From positions 1 to 16,406 of the forward strand of contig CAYRWY010000091.1 of NCBI GenBank assembly GCA_964427955.1: DNA of 16,406 bases. The letters run 5' to 3'. Below, piece after piece: positions 7,829 through 14,559 of this stretch (positions are counted from its first letter, which is position 1; the number at the start of each line of letters is the position of its first letter). A model generated the notes under the pieces. The model searched no databases. It had not been told where the DNA came from and saw only the letters and a program-made list of their open reading frames with translations. This stretch comes from JACRBK01 sp964427955 (GTDB lineage: Bacteria > Chloroflexota > Anaerolineae > Aggregatilineales > Aggregatilineaceae). Position numbers and translations under genes: made by a program.

Positions 7829-8998
7829 ATGCCTTCGGAAATTCGTGAATTCAAAGATGAAAAAACCGGGCGGACGATCAAGCAGTTAACGGCGACCGGC
7901 AACAACGTACACCTCTATTTCACTGAAAACTCGTTTGATCTCAACCGCAACGAGATTTATTTCCTGTCGGATCGCGCCTCCGGGGTGGACAAAGCCCCGC
8001 ACGAAGACCCGGCTTACAACCTCTTTCGCATGAACCTGGATACCGGCGAGGTCGAGCGGTTGTCCGACGACGTGCTGCACGGTGCCGGGACCGCCACCAA
8101 GACTCCTGACAGCGCCCTGGTCGCCTACCAGACCGCCGACAGCAAAGTCCGGTTGATCGATACCCGGACCGGCAAGATCACGACGCTGTACGAAGGCGTG
8201 CGCGGCTTCGAGATCGCCAGCGTGCCGTCGATTGCGGTGAACCACCGCTACGTGGCGTTCTGCCGCAACGAGATCACCGACGAGCACGTGCACTACCGGG
8301 GCGCCAATTACGCCGGTTTCAAAGATCGCTTCTACATGATCAAAGATGGGCGCATCACGGTCGCCTATACCGATGGCTCCGGCTGGTTCGACGTCTTCCG
8401 GGATACGCACCAACTCGGCCACTTCCAGTTCGCGCCCGACGATCCGACCCTCGGCTCGTTCTGCCACGAAGGCCCCTGGAATCTCGTGACGCAGCGCATC
8501 TGGTACCTGGACCTCGTGTCGCGCACCGCCCGGCCTTGCTTCCGCCAGGGCGAAATCGACGCCGTAGGGCACGAATTCTGGACCCAGGACGCCCTGATGT
8601 TCTTCGATGATCGCGGGCCGGGCCATGATGGCACGATCACCTCGGATCGGACCCAGGCCGTCGCGACCGACGTCCAGGTCAACCAGAACACCATGATCCC
8701 GTTCGTGGGCCTGGTCGATAAATCGGGGAAGGTCGTGCGCCGGATCGACATGCCGTTCTACTGCAACCACTACCACGCCAACCCGGACAATACCGTGCTG
8801 GTCGGCGACGACGTGGACGACCTGGTACTGATCGACATTTCCGGCAGCGAAGCGAAGCTGGAAACGCTGTGCCACCACCGCACCTCCTGGCATACCCAGA
8901 GCAGCCACTGCCATCCAACGTGGAGTTGGGATGGCCGCCGCATCCTGTATGCCTCGGACTATGGTGGGAAGGTTCAGCTCTATATGATCGAGTTGTAG
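7829..8998 (+). CDS. Oligogalacturonate lyase-like protein (PL22 family, 7-bladed propeller)
   Basis: This 389-residue protein resembles oligogalacturonide lyase Ogl (family PL22). The N-terminus has TGNNVHLYFTENSF (23-36) and YFLSDR (44-49), followed by propeller repeats such as NLFRMNLDTGEVERLSDD (64-81). The conserved FCHEGPW (211-217, His213) occupies the place of the catalytic His reported for PL22. The tail has Gln357, His360 and His362 (QSSHCH), reproducing the QxxHxH spacing of the Mn-binding residues of the Yersinia enzyme; His248, His314 or His316 could supply the remaining ligand. Known PL22 enzymes are cytosolic and convert (unsaturated) digalacturonate to 5-keto-4-deoxyuronate-type monomers. 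No signal peptide is present, consistent with that. ATG 7829 follows GAGGAA and lies seven bases after the upstream stop. It is in the same transcript as the importer and the KdgF-like cupin. Confidence 0.87.
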   Translation: MPSEIREFKDEKTGRTIKQLTATGNNVHLYFTENSFDLNRNEIYFLSDRASGVDKAPHEDPAYNLFRMNLDTGEVERLSDDVLHGAGTATKTPDSALVAYQTADSKVRLIDTRTGKITTLYEGVRGFEIASVPSIAVNHRYVAFCRNEITDEHVHYRGANYAGFKDRFYMIKDGRITVAYTDGSGWFDVFRDTHQLGHFQFAPDDPTLGSFCHEGPWNLVTQRIWYLDLVSRTARPCFRQGEIDAVGHEFWTQDALMFFDDRGPGHDGTITSDRTQAVATDVQVNQNTMIPFVGLVDKSGKVVRRIDMPFYCNHYHANPDNTVLVGDDVDDLVLIDISGSEAKLETLCHHRTSWHTQSSHCHPTWSWDGRRILYASDYGGKVQLYMIEL

Positions 8999-9010
8999 AA
9001 GGCGGGCAGC

Positions 9011-9352
9011 ATGGCAGTCGTCAAAGCATCAAGTGTAACTCGCGAAGTCATTGCGCCGGGGCGCCAGCGCTACCTGGCGCACACCGACGACTTGATGGCG
9101 GTCGTGATCGATTTCGAGGACGGCCCTTCCGCCGTCCCCGATCCGCCGCACCGCCACCCGCACCAGCAGGTGACTTACGTGGCTGCCGGTGAGGTGAATT
9201 TCTTCATCGACGGCCAGGCGCACCACCTGGAACCGGGCGATCTGATCACCGTGCCGCCCGACGTGCCGCACTCCATCCAACTGCTGTCCGCCCACGTCCG
9301 GCTGGTCGATACCTTCACGCCGATCCGGTCCGACTTTTTGAAGCAGGGTTGA
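9011..9352 (+). CDS. kdgF: KdgF-like cupin (4,5-unsaturated uronate linearisation)
   Basis: This 113-residue single-domain cupin has motif 1 as HRHPHQQVTYVAAGEVNF (47-64), with His47, His49, possibly His51 and Gln52/Gln53 as metal ligands. Motif 2 is PGDLITVPPDVPHS (75-88), with His87. It ends LVDTFTPIRSDFL, the D-F-x-P-x-R-x-DFL tail common to KdgF proteins. KdgF helps convert the cyclic 4,5-unsaturated uronate released by lyases into the linear ketone form used by KduI/KduD or related enzymes. Its place directly after two lyases supports this role. AAGG (8999-9002) lies eight bases before ATG 9011. Cupins are functionally diverse, so the gene symbol rests on the tail, the size and the context. 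Confidence 0.78.
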   Translation: MAVVKASSVTREVIAPGRQRYLAHTDDLMAVVIDFEDGPSAVPDPPHRHPHQQVTYVAAGEVNFFIDGQAHHLEPGDLITVPPDVPHSIQLLSAHVRLVDTFTPIRSDFLKQG

Positions 9353-9354
9353 GG

Positions 9355-10509
9355 ATGGACGCACGCCAACGAGTGCTGACGGCGCTCAACCACCAGGAGC
9401 CGGATCGAGTGCCCTTCGACCTGGGCAGCGTCCAGGTCACGGGGATTCACGTCGCGGCCTATCACCCGCTGCGCGCGGCGTTGGGACTGCCTCCGGTCAC
9501 GGCGGCATTGTGTGACACCATCCAGCAGTTGGCCATGCCGGACGACGATCTGATCGTCCGGCTGGGCGTGGACGTGCGCGGCCTGTTCCCACTGAACAGC
9601 CATAACTGGAACGTCCACGAAGAGGAAGCGGGCGAGTACTGGCAGTATCACGACGAGTGGGGCATCACGCACCGTCGTCCGCGGCCCGACGGGCTGTACT
9701 ACAGCATCGTCCAGACGCCGCTGAGCCAGCCGGACCTGTCGCCCGCCGACATCCGTAACCATCGCTGGCCGGACCTGGCCGATCCCCAGCGGATCGCCGG
9801 GCTGCGCGAGCAGGCCAGCCGTTACCGGTCCGCCGGGTATGCCGTCGTGCTGAAAGATCCCTTCGCGGGCCTCTTCGAGATGGCGCAGCGCATCGTCGGG
9901 ATGCAGGAACTGCTGATGCTGATGGCGACCGACGACGAACTGGCCGGGGTCTTGTTCGAAAAGCTGCTCGAACTGAAGCTCGCCTTTTGGGAGATGGCGC
10001 TGCCGGAATTGGGCGATCTGGTGGACGTGGTGACCTATGCGGACGACTACGGCACGCAGGAGTCCCAGTTGATCTCGCCCGCCATGTTCCGCCGCCAGCT
10101 CAAGCCGCACGTGCGGACCCTGTTCGCGCGCATCAAACAGTTGGCGCCGCATACCCGGCAGTTTTTCCACTCATGCGGGAATGTCCGTCCGCTGATCCCG
10201 GATTACATCGAGATCGGTACGGACATCCTGAACCCGGTCCACGTCCGCGCCAAAGGCATGGACCCGGTCGCGCTCAAGCGCGATTTTGGCCGCGATCTGG
10301 TCTTTTGGGGCGGCGGGATTGATACCCAAGACGTCCTGCCGCACGGCACGCCGCACGCCGTGAAAGATGAGGTGCGGCGTAATATCGAAGCGCTGGCCCC
10401 GGGCGGCGGCTATGTCTTCAACACCGTGCACAACATCCAGCCGGACGTACCGCCGGAAAATGTGATCGCCCTGTGGCAGGCCCTACAAGAATATGGAGTG
10501 TATGGATGA
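9355..10509 (+). CDS. URO-D superfamily protein with HxC zinc motif (MtaA/CmuA-like), not HemE
   Basis: This 384-residue TIM-barrel protein of the uroporphyrinogen decarboxylase superfamily begins RQRVLTALNHQEPDRVPFD (4-22), typical of the methyltransferase-like branch. It lacks the MRQAGR substrate-binding motif of true HemE. A zinc-site-like HSC (His272, Cys274) occurs in FFHSCGNVRPLI, and His359 in GGYVFNTVHNIQPDVPPENV (351-370) stands where corrinoid methyltransferases (MtaA, MtbA) have a Cys. Relatives transfer methyl groups between corrinoid proteins and thiols, but no corrinoid protein is encoded in the window. ATG 9355 is two bases after the cupin stop; a TTG at 9349 is an alternative start. 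It is coupled by ATGA to the next paralogue. Its function is unknown; demethylation of methylated sugars or of released methyl groups is only a hypothesis. Confidence 0.85.
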   Translation: MDARQRVLTALNHQEPDRVPFDLGSVQVTGIHVAAYHPLRAALGLPPVTAALCDTIQQLAMPDDDLIVRLGVDVRGLFPLNSHNWNVHEEEAGEYWQYHDEWGITHRRPRPDGLYYSIVQTPLSQPDLSPADIRNHRWPDLADPQRIAGLREQASRYRSAGYAVVLKDPFAGLFEMAQRIVGMQELLMLMATDDELAGVLFEKLLELKLAFWEMALPELGDLVDVVTYADDYGTQESQLISPAMFRRQLKPHVRTLFARIKQLAPHTRQFFHSCGNVRPLIPDYIEIGTDILNPVHVRAKGMDPVALKRDFGRDLVFWGGGIDTQDVLPHGTPHAVKDEVRRNIEALAPGGGYVFNTVHNIQPDVPPENVIALWQALQEYGVYG

Positions 10510-11534
10510 GCACCCCCTGGGAACGTTTCAAGCTCGCCGCACGGCGCGGAGAGCCGGATCAGGTTCCGGTCGCGCTGATCGTGGATAGTCCCTGGCTGCC
10601 CGGTTATGCGGGCATCGATACGCGGGACTACTACCTGTTCACCGAGCAGTGGTGGGCGATCAACAAGGGCCTGGAGACGCGTTTTCCGGGCGCGGTGTGG
10701 CTGCCCGGCTACTGGGTCGAATACGGCATGGCTGCCGAGCCGTCCGCCTTTGGCGCGAAGATGCGCTTCCATCCCGACAGCCCGCCCTCGGTCGAGCCGG
10801 TGGTGAGCGATCTCAATTTCTGGATGGAGCACCTCAAACCGGCCAATCCGCACGAAGACGGGCTGATGCCGCTGGTGCTGCGCCTGTATGAAGTGATGGA
10901 TCAGCGCCTCCGCGCCGAGGGTCAGAATATCAAGATGGTGTGCGCGCGCGGACCGATGACGGTCGCGTCGTGGCTGTCCGGCATCCCACCGCTGATGATG
11001 GAACTGGCGACCAACCCTGAAGGCGTGGACGCGCTGCTGGGCACCGTGACCACCTCGATCATCAACTGGCTGCACGCCCAACTCGACACCCTGCACCAGC
11101 CGGAAGGGATCATGGTGCTGGACGACGTGGTCGGGATGGTCTCCAAGCGGCATTACCAGTCCATCATTCACCCCCACCTGCGCCGCATCTTCGACGAGTT
11201 CGACGGGCTGATCCGCGTCTACCACAACGACACACCCTGCCCGCACCTGCTCGAAAGCCTGGCCGACGCGAATTTCGACGTGTTCAACTTCAGCCACGAG
11301 ACCGACATCGCCGACGCGAAAGCCAAGATGGGCCACCGGGTGGCGCTGCTGGGCAACGTCCCGCCGTTGGACGTGGGGGTGCGCGGCACGCCGGAGGATG
11401 TTCTGAAATCGGCGCAGGCATGTCTGGCGAAGGGCGCGCCGGGCGGCGGTATGATCCTGTCGTTCGGCGGCGGTATCCCTCCCGGCACCCCGCCGGAAAA
11501 CATCGACGCGCTGCTGGCGGCGGTCCAGGGCTGA
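10506..11534 (+). CDS. Second URO-D superfamily protein, divergent
   Basis: This 342-residue TIM-barrel protein, distantly similar to its upstream neighbour, begins PWERFKLAARRGEPDQVPVALI (4-25) and ends with GTPPENIDALL (327-337), the usual URO-D-like bookends. The MRQAGR motif of HemE is absent. The metal-site region reads YHNDTPCPHLLESL (239-252): His240 and Cys245 are five apart rather than two, and the C-terminal Cys/His position is replaced by Gly in FGGGIPPGTPP. The zinc chemistry of MtaA-like enzymes is therefore probably altered or lost here. ATG 10506 overlaps the preceding TGA, so the two proteins are probably translationally coupled and may work together. It is the last gene of the long operon. 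The product is uncharacterised. Confidence 0.83.
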   Translation: MSTPWERFKLAARRGEPDQVPVALIVDSPWLPGYAGIDTRDYYLFTEQWWAINKGLETRFPGAVWLPGYWVEYGMAAEPSAFGAKMRFHPDSPPSVEPVVSDLNFWMEHLKPANPHEDGLMPLVLRLYEVMDQRLRAEGQNIKMVCARGPMTVASWLSGIPPLMMELATNPEGVDALLGTVTTSIINWLHAQLDTLHQPEGIMVLDDVVGMVSKRHYQSIIHPHLRRIFDEFDGLIRVYHNDTPCPHLLESLADANFDVFNFSHETDIADAKAKMGHRVALLGNVPPLDVGVRGTPEDVLKSAQACLAKGAPGGGMILSFGGGIPPGTPPENIDALLAAVQG

Positions 11535-11639
11535 GCGCCTGGCAGATTCGCTAAGAATTGAACCTGGCACTGCACAGTTACCCTGTCCTTGGCTATACTT
11601 TCAGGGTTCGTACGATCCGTAGCTCTGCCAGGTTCATTC
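11535..11639 (+). promoter_or_regulatory. Intergenic region with sigma70-like promoter flanked by an inverted repeat
   Basis: A -35-like TGCACA (11571-11576) and a -10-like TATACT (11594-11599) are separated by 17 bp, predicting transcription start near 11606. An exact 11-bp inverted repeat brackets it: TGAACCTGGCA at 11559-11569, just before the -35, and TGCCAGGTTCA at 11626-11636, just before the exporter ATG. A further CCTGGCAGA lies at 11538-11546, also inverted relative to 11624-11632. This looks like paired operators controlling the downstream ABC exporter. No clear intrinsic terminator for the upstream operon is visible here. Confidence 0.55.
11559..11636. repeat. 11-bp perfect inverted repeat, arms 56 bp apart
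   Basis: Left arm TGAACCTGGCA (11559-11569) and right arm TGCCAGGTTCA (11626-11636) are exact reverse complements. The right arm overlaps the AGG that probably serves as ribosome-binding site for ATG 11640. If only the local promoter is used, the left arm is not transcribed, which favours DNA operators over an RNA hairpin. A third half-site CCTGGCA lies at 11538. Confidence 0.75.
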
Positions 11640-13424
11640 ATGTCTGATCAACTGCTGCTCGAACGCCGTTACCAGGGCGAACATCCTCTGCACACCCTGT
11701 TGGTCCTGTTCAAGGGCGAATACACCCACCTCACGCTGGCGATTCTACTGTATATCGTCAAACACGCCGGGGTGTGGGGAATGCCGCTCATCACGGCCAG
11801 CATCATCGACATCGTGACCGATCCCGCTCATCACTCGATCAGCCACCTGTGGTTCTATATCGGCATCCTGGTCTTCGTGCTGATCCTGAACATCCCGACG
11901 CACTACCTGTTCATCCTCAAGCTGAGCACCGCCACGCGCAACATGGAAACCGGTCTGCGCTCGGCCCTGGCCCGGCGGCTGCAACAGTTGTCGATGGACT
12001 TTTACACCCGGCACAGCACCGGCGCGCTGCAAACCAAGCTGCTGCGCGACGTCGAGATTTTGCAGCAGCTTACCCAAAATGTCTTCAACGTACTCCCGGC
12101 AGCCCTGATCACGCTGGTCTTTGCCATCACCGTGACTTTCCTCCGCGCGCCCTTTTTCCTGCTGTTTTATGGGCTGGCCGTGCCGGTGGCGGTGATCGTG
12201 ATTCGCCGTCTGCGTGGGGCGCTCAGGGACCGCAACCGCGACTTTCGCCACGAAGTGGAGGCGATGTCGTCCAGCCTGATCGAGATGCTGCGCCTGATCC
12301 CGATCACGCGGGCGCACGGCATCGAGCAGGAAGAGCTGCTGCACATCGAAACCCGGCTGACGCACGTGCGCGATTCCGGCCTGCGGCTGGATACGATGAA
12401 CGCGCTGTTTGGCGCGCTGTCGTGGGTGACGTTCCGGATGTTCGAGACGATGTGCCTGGGCGTCTCCGCCTATCTCGCGTATCACCGGATGTATTCGATC
12501 ACCGTCGGGGATGTGGTCCTGCTCACCGGCTTTTTCTCCAACCTGACCAACGCCGTGCTGCAAATCACGAATATTCTGCCGGACATCACGCGCGGGTTCG
12601 AGTCGATCCATTCCCTGGCCGAGATTCTGGAATGCCCCGATCTGGAGCATAACACCGGCAAAACTCCGGTCACAGCCGTCGAAGGACACTTCGAGTTCCG
12701 CCGCGTCAGTTTCGCGTACCCGGATACTACCGACTCGTCCCTGACCGACATCAGCCTGGACGTAGCGCCCGGCGAAACTATCGCCATCGTGGGCCAGTCG
12801 GGGGCGGGGAAATCCACCCTGCTGAACCTGACCATCGGTTTTTTGCGCCCCACCGCCGGTCAAATTCTGCTCGATGGGCGCGACATGAATACGCTCGACC
12901 TGCGCACCTACCGGCGCTTTCTGTCGGTCGTGCCCCAGGAGACGATCCTGTTCGAGGGCACGATCCGCCAGAATATCCTCTACGGGATGAACGACGTCGC
13001 CGAGGTGCGGTTGCAGCAGGCCATCGACGATGCCAACGTGCGCGAATTTCTCGATCCCCTGCCCGACGGGCTGGAAACGCTGATCGGCGAGCACGGCGCG
13101 CGGTTGAGCGGCGGCCAGCGGCAGCGGCTTGCCATCGCGCGGGCGCTGGTGCGCGATCCGCGTGTCCTGATCCTGGACGAAGCGACTTCGGCGCTCGACA
13201 CCGCCTCCGAAGCCTTGATTCAAGAGGCGCTGCAACGCCTGATGAAAAACCGGACGACCTTCATCGTCGCGCACCGGCTGTCCACCGTCCAGCGCGCCAG
13301 CCGGATCGTTGTGTTGGATGCCGGGCGGATCGTCGAAGTGGGCACCCACGCGGAACTGTTGCAGCGTGGAGGCGTTTACGCGCGGCTGCACGGTCGCCCG
13401 GATCGCGTCGCCGCCGCCGATTAG
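11640..13424 (+). CDS. ABC exporter, fused transmembrane and ATPase domains (MsbA/LmrA-like)
   Basis: This 594-residue half-transporter of the type IV exporter class is expected to function as a homodimer, since only one half is encoded. Membrane segments are at about 29-58, 72-94, 149-169, 171-188, 254-281 and 288-312, with the coupling motif FYTRHSTGALQTKLLRDVE at 121-139. The ATPase domain has Tyr360 (A-loop), Walker A GQSGAGKST (385-393), Gln433, signature LSGGQRQR (489-496), Walker B VLILDEATSALD (509-520) and His545. All catalytic residues are present. ATG 11640 has only a weak CAGG upstream and overlaps a palindromic half-site region, so expression may be regulated. Substrates could be lipids, drugs or peptides; nothing in the sequence decides. 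Confidence 0.93.
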   Translation: MSDQLLLERRYQGEHPLHTLLVLFKGEYTHLTLAILLYIVKHAGVWGMPLITASIIDIVTDPAHHSISHLWFYIGILVFVLILNIPTHYLFILKLSTATRNMETGLRSALARRLQQLSMDFYTRHSTGALQTKLLRDVEILQQLTQNVFNVLPAALITLVFAITVTFLRAPFFLLFYGLAVPVAVIVIRRLRGALRDRNRDFRHEVEAMSSSLIEMLRLIPITRAHGIEQEELLHIETRLTHVRDSGLRLDTMNALFGALSWVTFRMFETMCLGVSAYLAYHRMYSITVGDVVLLTGFFSNLTNAVLQITNILPDITRGFESIHSLAEILECPDLEHNTGKTPVTAVEGHFEFRRVSFAYPDTTDSSLTDISLDVAPGETIAIVGQSGAGKSTLLNLTIGFLRPTAGQILLDGRDMNTLDLRTYRRFLSVVPQETILFEGTIRQNILYGMNDVAEVRLQQAIDDANVREFLDPLPDGLETLIGEHGARLSGGQRQRLAIARALVRDPRVLILDEATSALDTASEALIQEALQRLMKNRTTFIVAHRLSTVQRASRIVVLDAGRIVEVGTHAELLQRGGVYARLHGRPDRVAAAD

Positions 13425-13566
13425 GGCCTTATGCTCGTTTGGCCCCACCTCTCATCCCCCGATCACTTCCCCCTCTCCAACTCGGTTGGAGAGGGGGTCA
13501 GGGGGTGAGGCCGGGCAGCGTGCCCGTACGTTGTGATTCTGTTTCTGGTTCAGCCTGGGATAGTCT
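13425..13566 (+). promoter_or_regulatory. Intergenic stretch with palindromes separating two ABC transport loci
   Basis: This 142-bp gap contains the strong palindrome at 13469-13497 and a second 6-bp hairpin, CGGGCA (13512-13517) and TGCCCG (13521-13526) with a GCG loop. A T-rich, T-interrupted stretch (13531-13550) follows the second hairpin. GGGA at 13557-13560 is the probable ribosome-binding site for ATG 13567. I see no well-spaced promoter; a -10-like TAGTCT abuts the start codon and lacks a matching -35. Confidence 0.5.
13469..13497. repeat. REP-like 12-bp palindrome, possible terminator
   Basis: CCCCCTCTCCAA (13469-13480) pairs perfectly with TTGGAGAGGGGG (13486-13497) around the loop CTCGG. 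The flanks CTCATCCCCC and GGGGGTGAGG extend the pairing outward with a bulge. This pyrimidine-arm/purine-arm composition, with a GGGGGTGAGG flank, resembles dispersed intergenic palindromes common in several GC-rich environmental genomes. It could also stall or terminate transcription from the exporter gene, although no T-run follows directly. Confidence 0.7.
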
Positions 13567-14559
13567 ATGATTATTGAGGTCAGCCGTCTTTCAAAGTCGT
13601 TCGATTACTACAAAAAAGAACTCGGACTGAGAAATTCGCTCAAGAACCTGTTCTATCGCGAAAAGCTGACCAAAGCGGCGGTCAGCGACATTTCCTTCGA
13701 GATCGACGCGGGCGAGATGGTCGGCTTTCTGGGGCCGAACGGTGCCGGGAAGACCACCACCCTCAAGATGCTGTCGGGGATTCTGCATCCCACCGGCGGC
13801 GCGGCGTCCGTGCTCGGCTATACCCCCTGGGAACGCCGGAAAGCGTTCAAGATGCAGTTCGCCATCGTGATGGGGCAGAAAAATCAACTGTGGTGGGACC
13901 TGCCCGCCAACGAGTCGCTGTACCTCAACAAGTGCATCTACGAGATCGACGACCAGACCTACCAGTCCACGCTGGCCGAACTGACCGAACTCCTCGACGT
14001 GAAAGACCTGCTGAACGTCCAGGTCCGCCGCCTGTCGCTGGGCGAGCGGATGAAGATGGAGCTGATCGCGGCGCTGATCCATAAGCCCCGGCTGATCTTC
14101 CTCGACGAGCCGACGATTGGCCTCGACATCATTTCTCAAAAGAAATTCCGCCAGTTTTTCAAGTATTACAACCAGGAAAAGAAAGCGACCATCATCCTGA
14201 CCAGCCATTACATGGAAGATGTGAAAGACCTGTGCAAGCGGGCCATCATCATCAACCAGGGCCGGATCGTGTTCGATGGCGATTTGCAGGGCGTCAACGA
14301 CGTGCTGGCCGAGTCCAAGCTTATCAAACTGCACCTGTCCACGCCGGTCAGCCGCGAAGCCCTGGCGGTGTTCGGCGACGTGCGCGACCACGCCGAATTC
14401 ACCGCCACACTCCAGGTGCCGCGCCTGGAACTGAAAGAACGCTCCAAAGTCATTCTCGACCAGCTCCCGGTGGTGGATTTTAACATCGAGGACATCCCGA
14501 TTGAAGAGGGGATCGCGCTGTTGTACCAGCAGCAGGAGCCAGCCCATGTCCCGGCCTGA
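13567..14559 (+). CDS. ABC-2 type transporter ATPase (COG4586-like)
   Basis: This 330-residue stand-alone ATPase has Walker A GPNGAGKTT (56-64), Q-loop VMGQKNQLWWDLP (101-113, Gln104), signature LSLGERMKME (156-165), Walker B LIFLDEPTIGLD (176-187) and His214 (TSHYMED). The LSLGE variant and the GQKxQLWWDLP stretch are typical of the COG4586 group, whose genes sit with two short six-segment permeases, exactly as here. An elongated N-terminus (FDYYKKELGLRNSLKNLFYRE, about residues 12-32) precedes the core and is also characteristic. The end of the gene overlaps the next start by 14 nt, so the two are coupled. Direction is presumably export or efflux; the substrate is unknown. Confidence 0.92.
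   Translation: MIIEVSRLSKSFDYYKKELGLRNSLKNLFYREKLTKAAVSDISFEIDAGEMVGFLGPNGAGKTTTLKMLSGILHPTGGAASVLGYTPWERRKAFKMQFAIVMGQKNQLWWDLPANESLYLNKCIYEIDDQTYQSTLAELTELLDVKDLLNVQVRRLSLGERMKMELIAALIHKPRLIFLDEPTIGLDIISQKKFRQFFKYYNQEKKATIILTSHYMEDVKDLCKRAIIINQGRIVFDGDLQGVNDVLAESKLIKLHLSTPVSREALAVFGDVRDHAEFTATLQVPRLELKERSKVILDQLPVVDFNIEDIPIEEGIALLYQQQEPAHVPA

Noticed and set aside
6190..7905. 571-residue open frame on the minus strand
   Set aside because: It is exactly opposite the heparinase-type lyase, rich in Arg/Gln/Val/Gly as GC-rich antisense frames are, and shows no recognisable domain.
9355..11534. Annotation of either URO-D-like gene as hemE
   Set aside because: Both lack the N-terminal MRQAGR motif, and the first carries an HxC methyltransferase-type metal motif.
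11745..13448. 567-residue open frame on the minus strand
   Set aside because: It is antisense to the ABC exporter, has low-complexity composition and no motifs; a codon-bias shadow.
13531..13566. Promoter for the ABC-2 ATPase (TTGTGA with TAGTCT)
   Set aside because: The spacing is 24 bp and the -10 candidate abuts the start codon, leaving no room for a normal leader.
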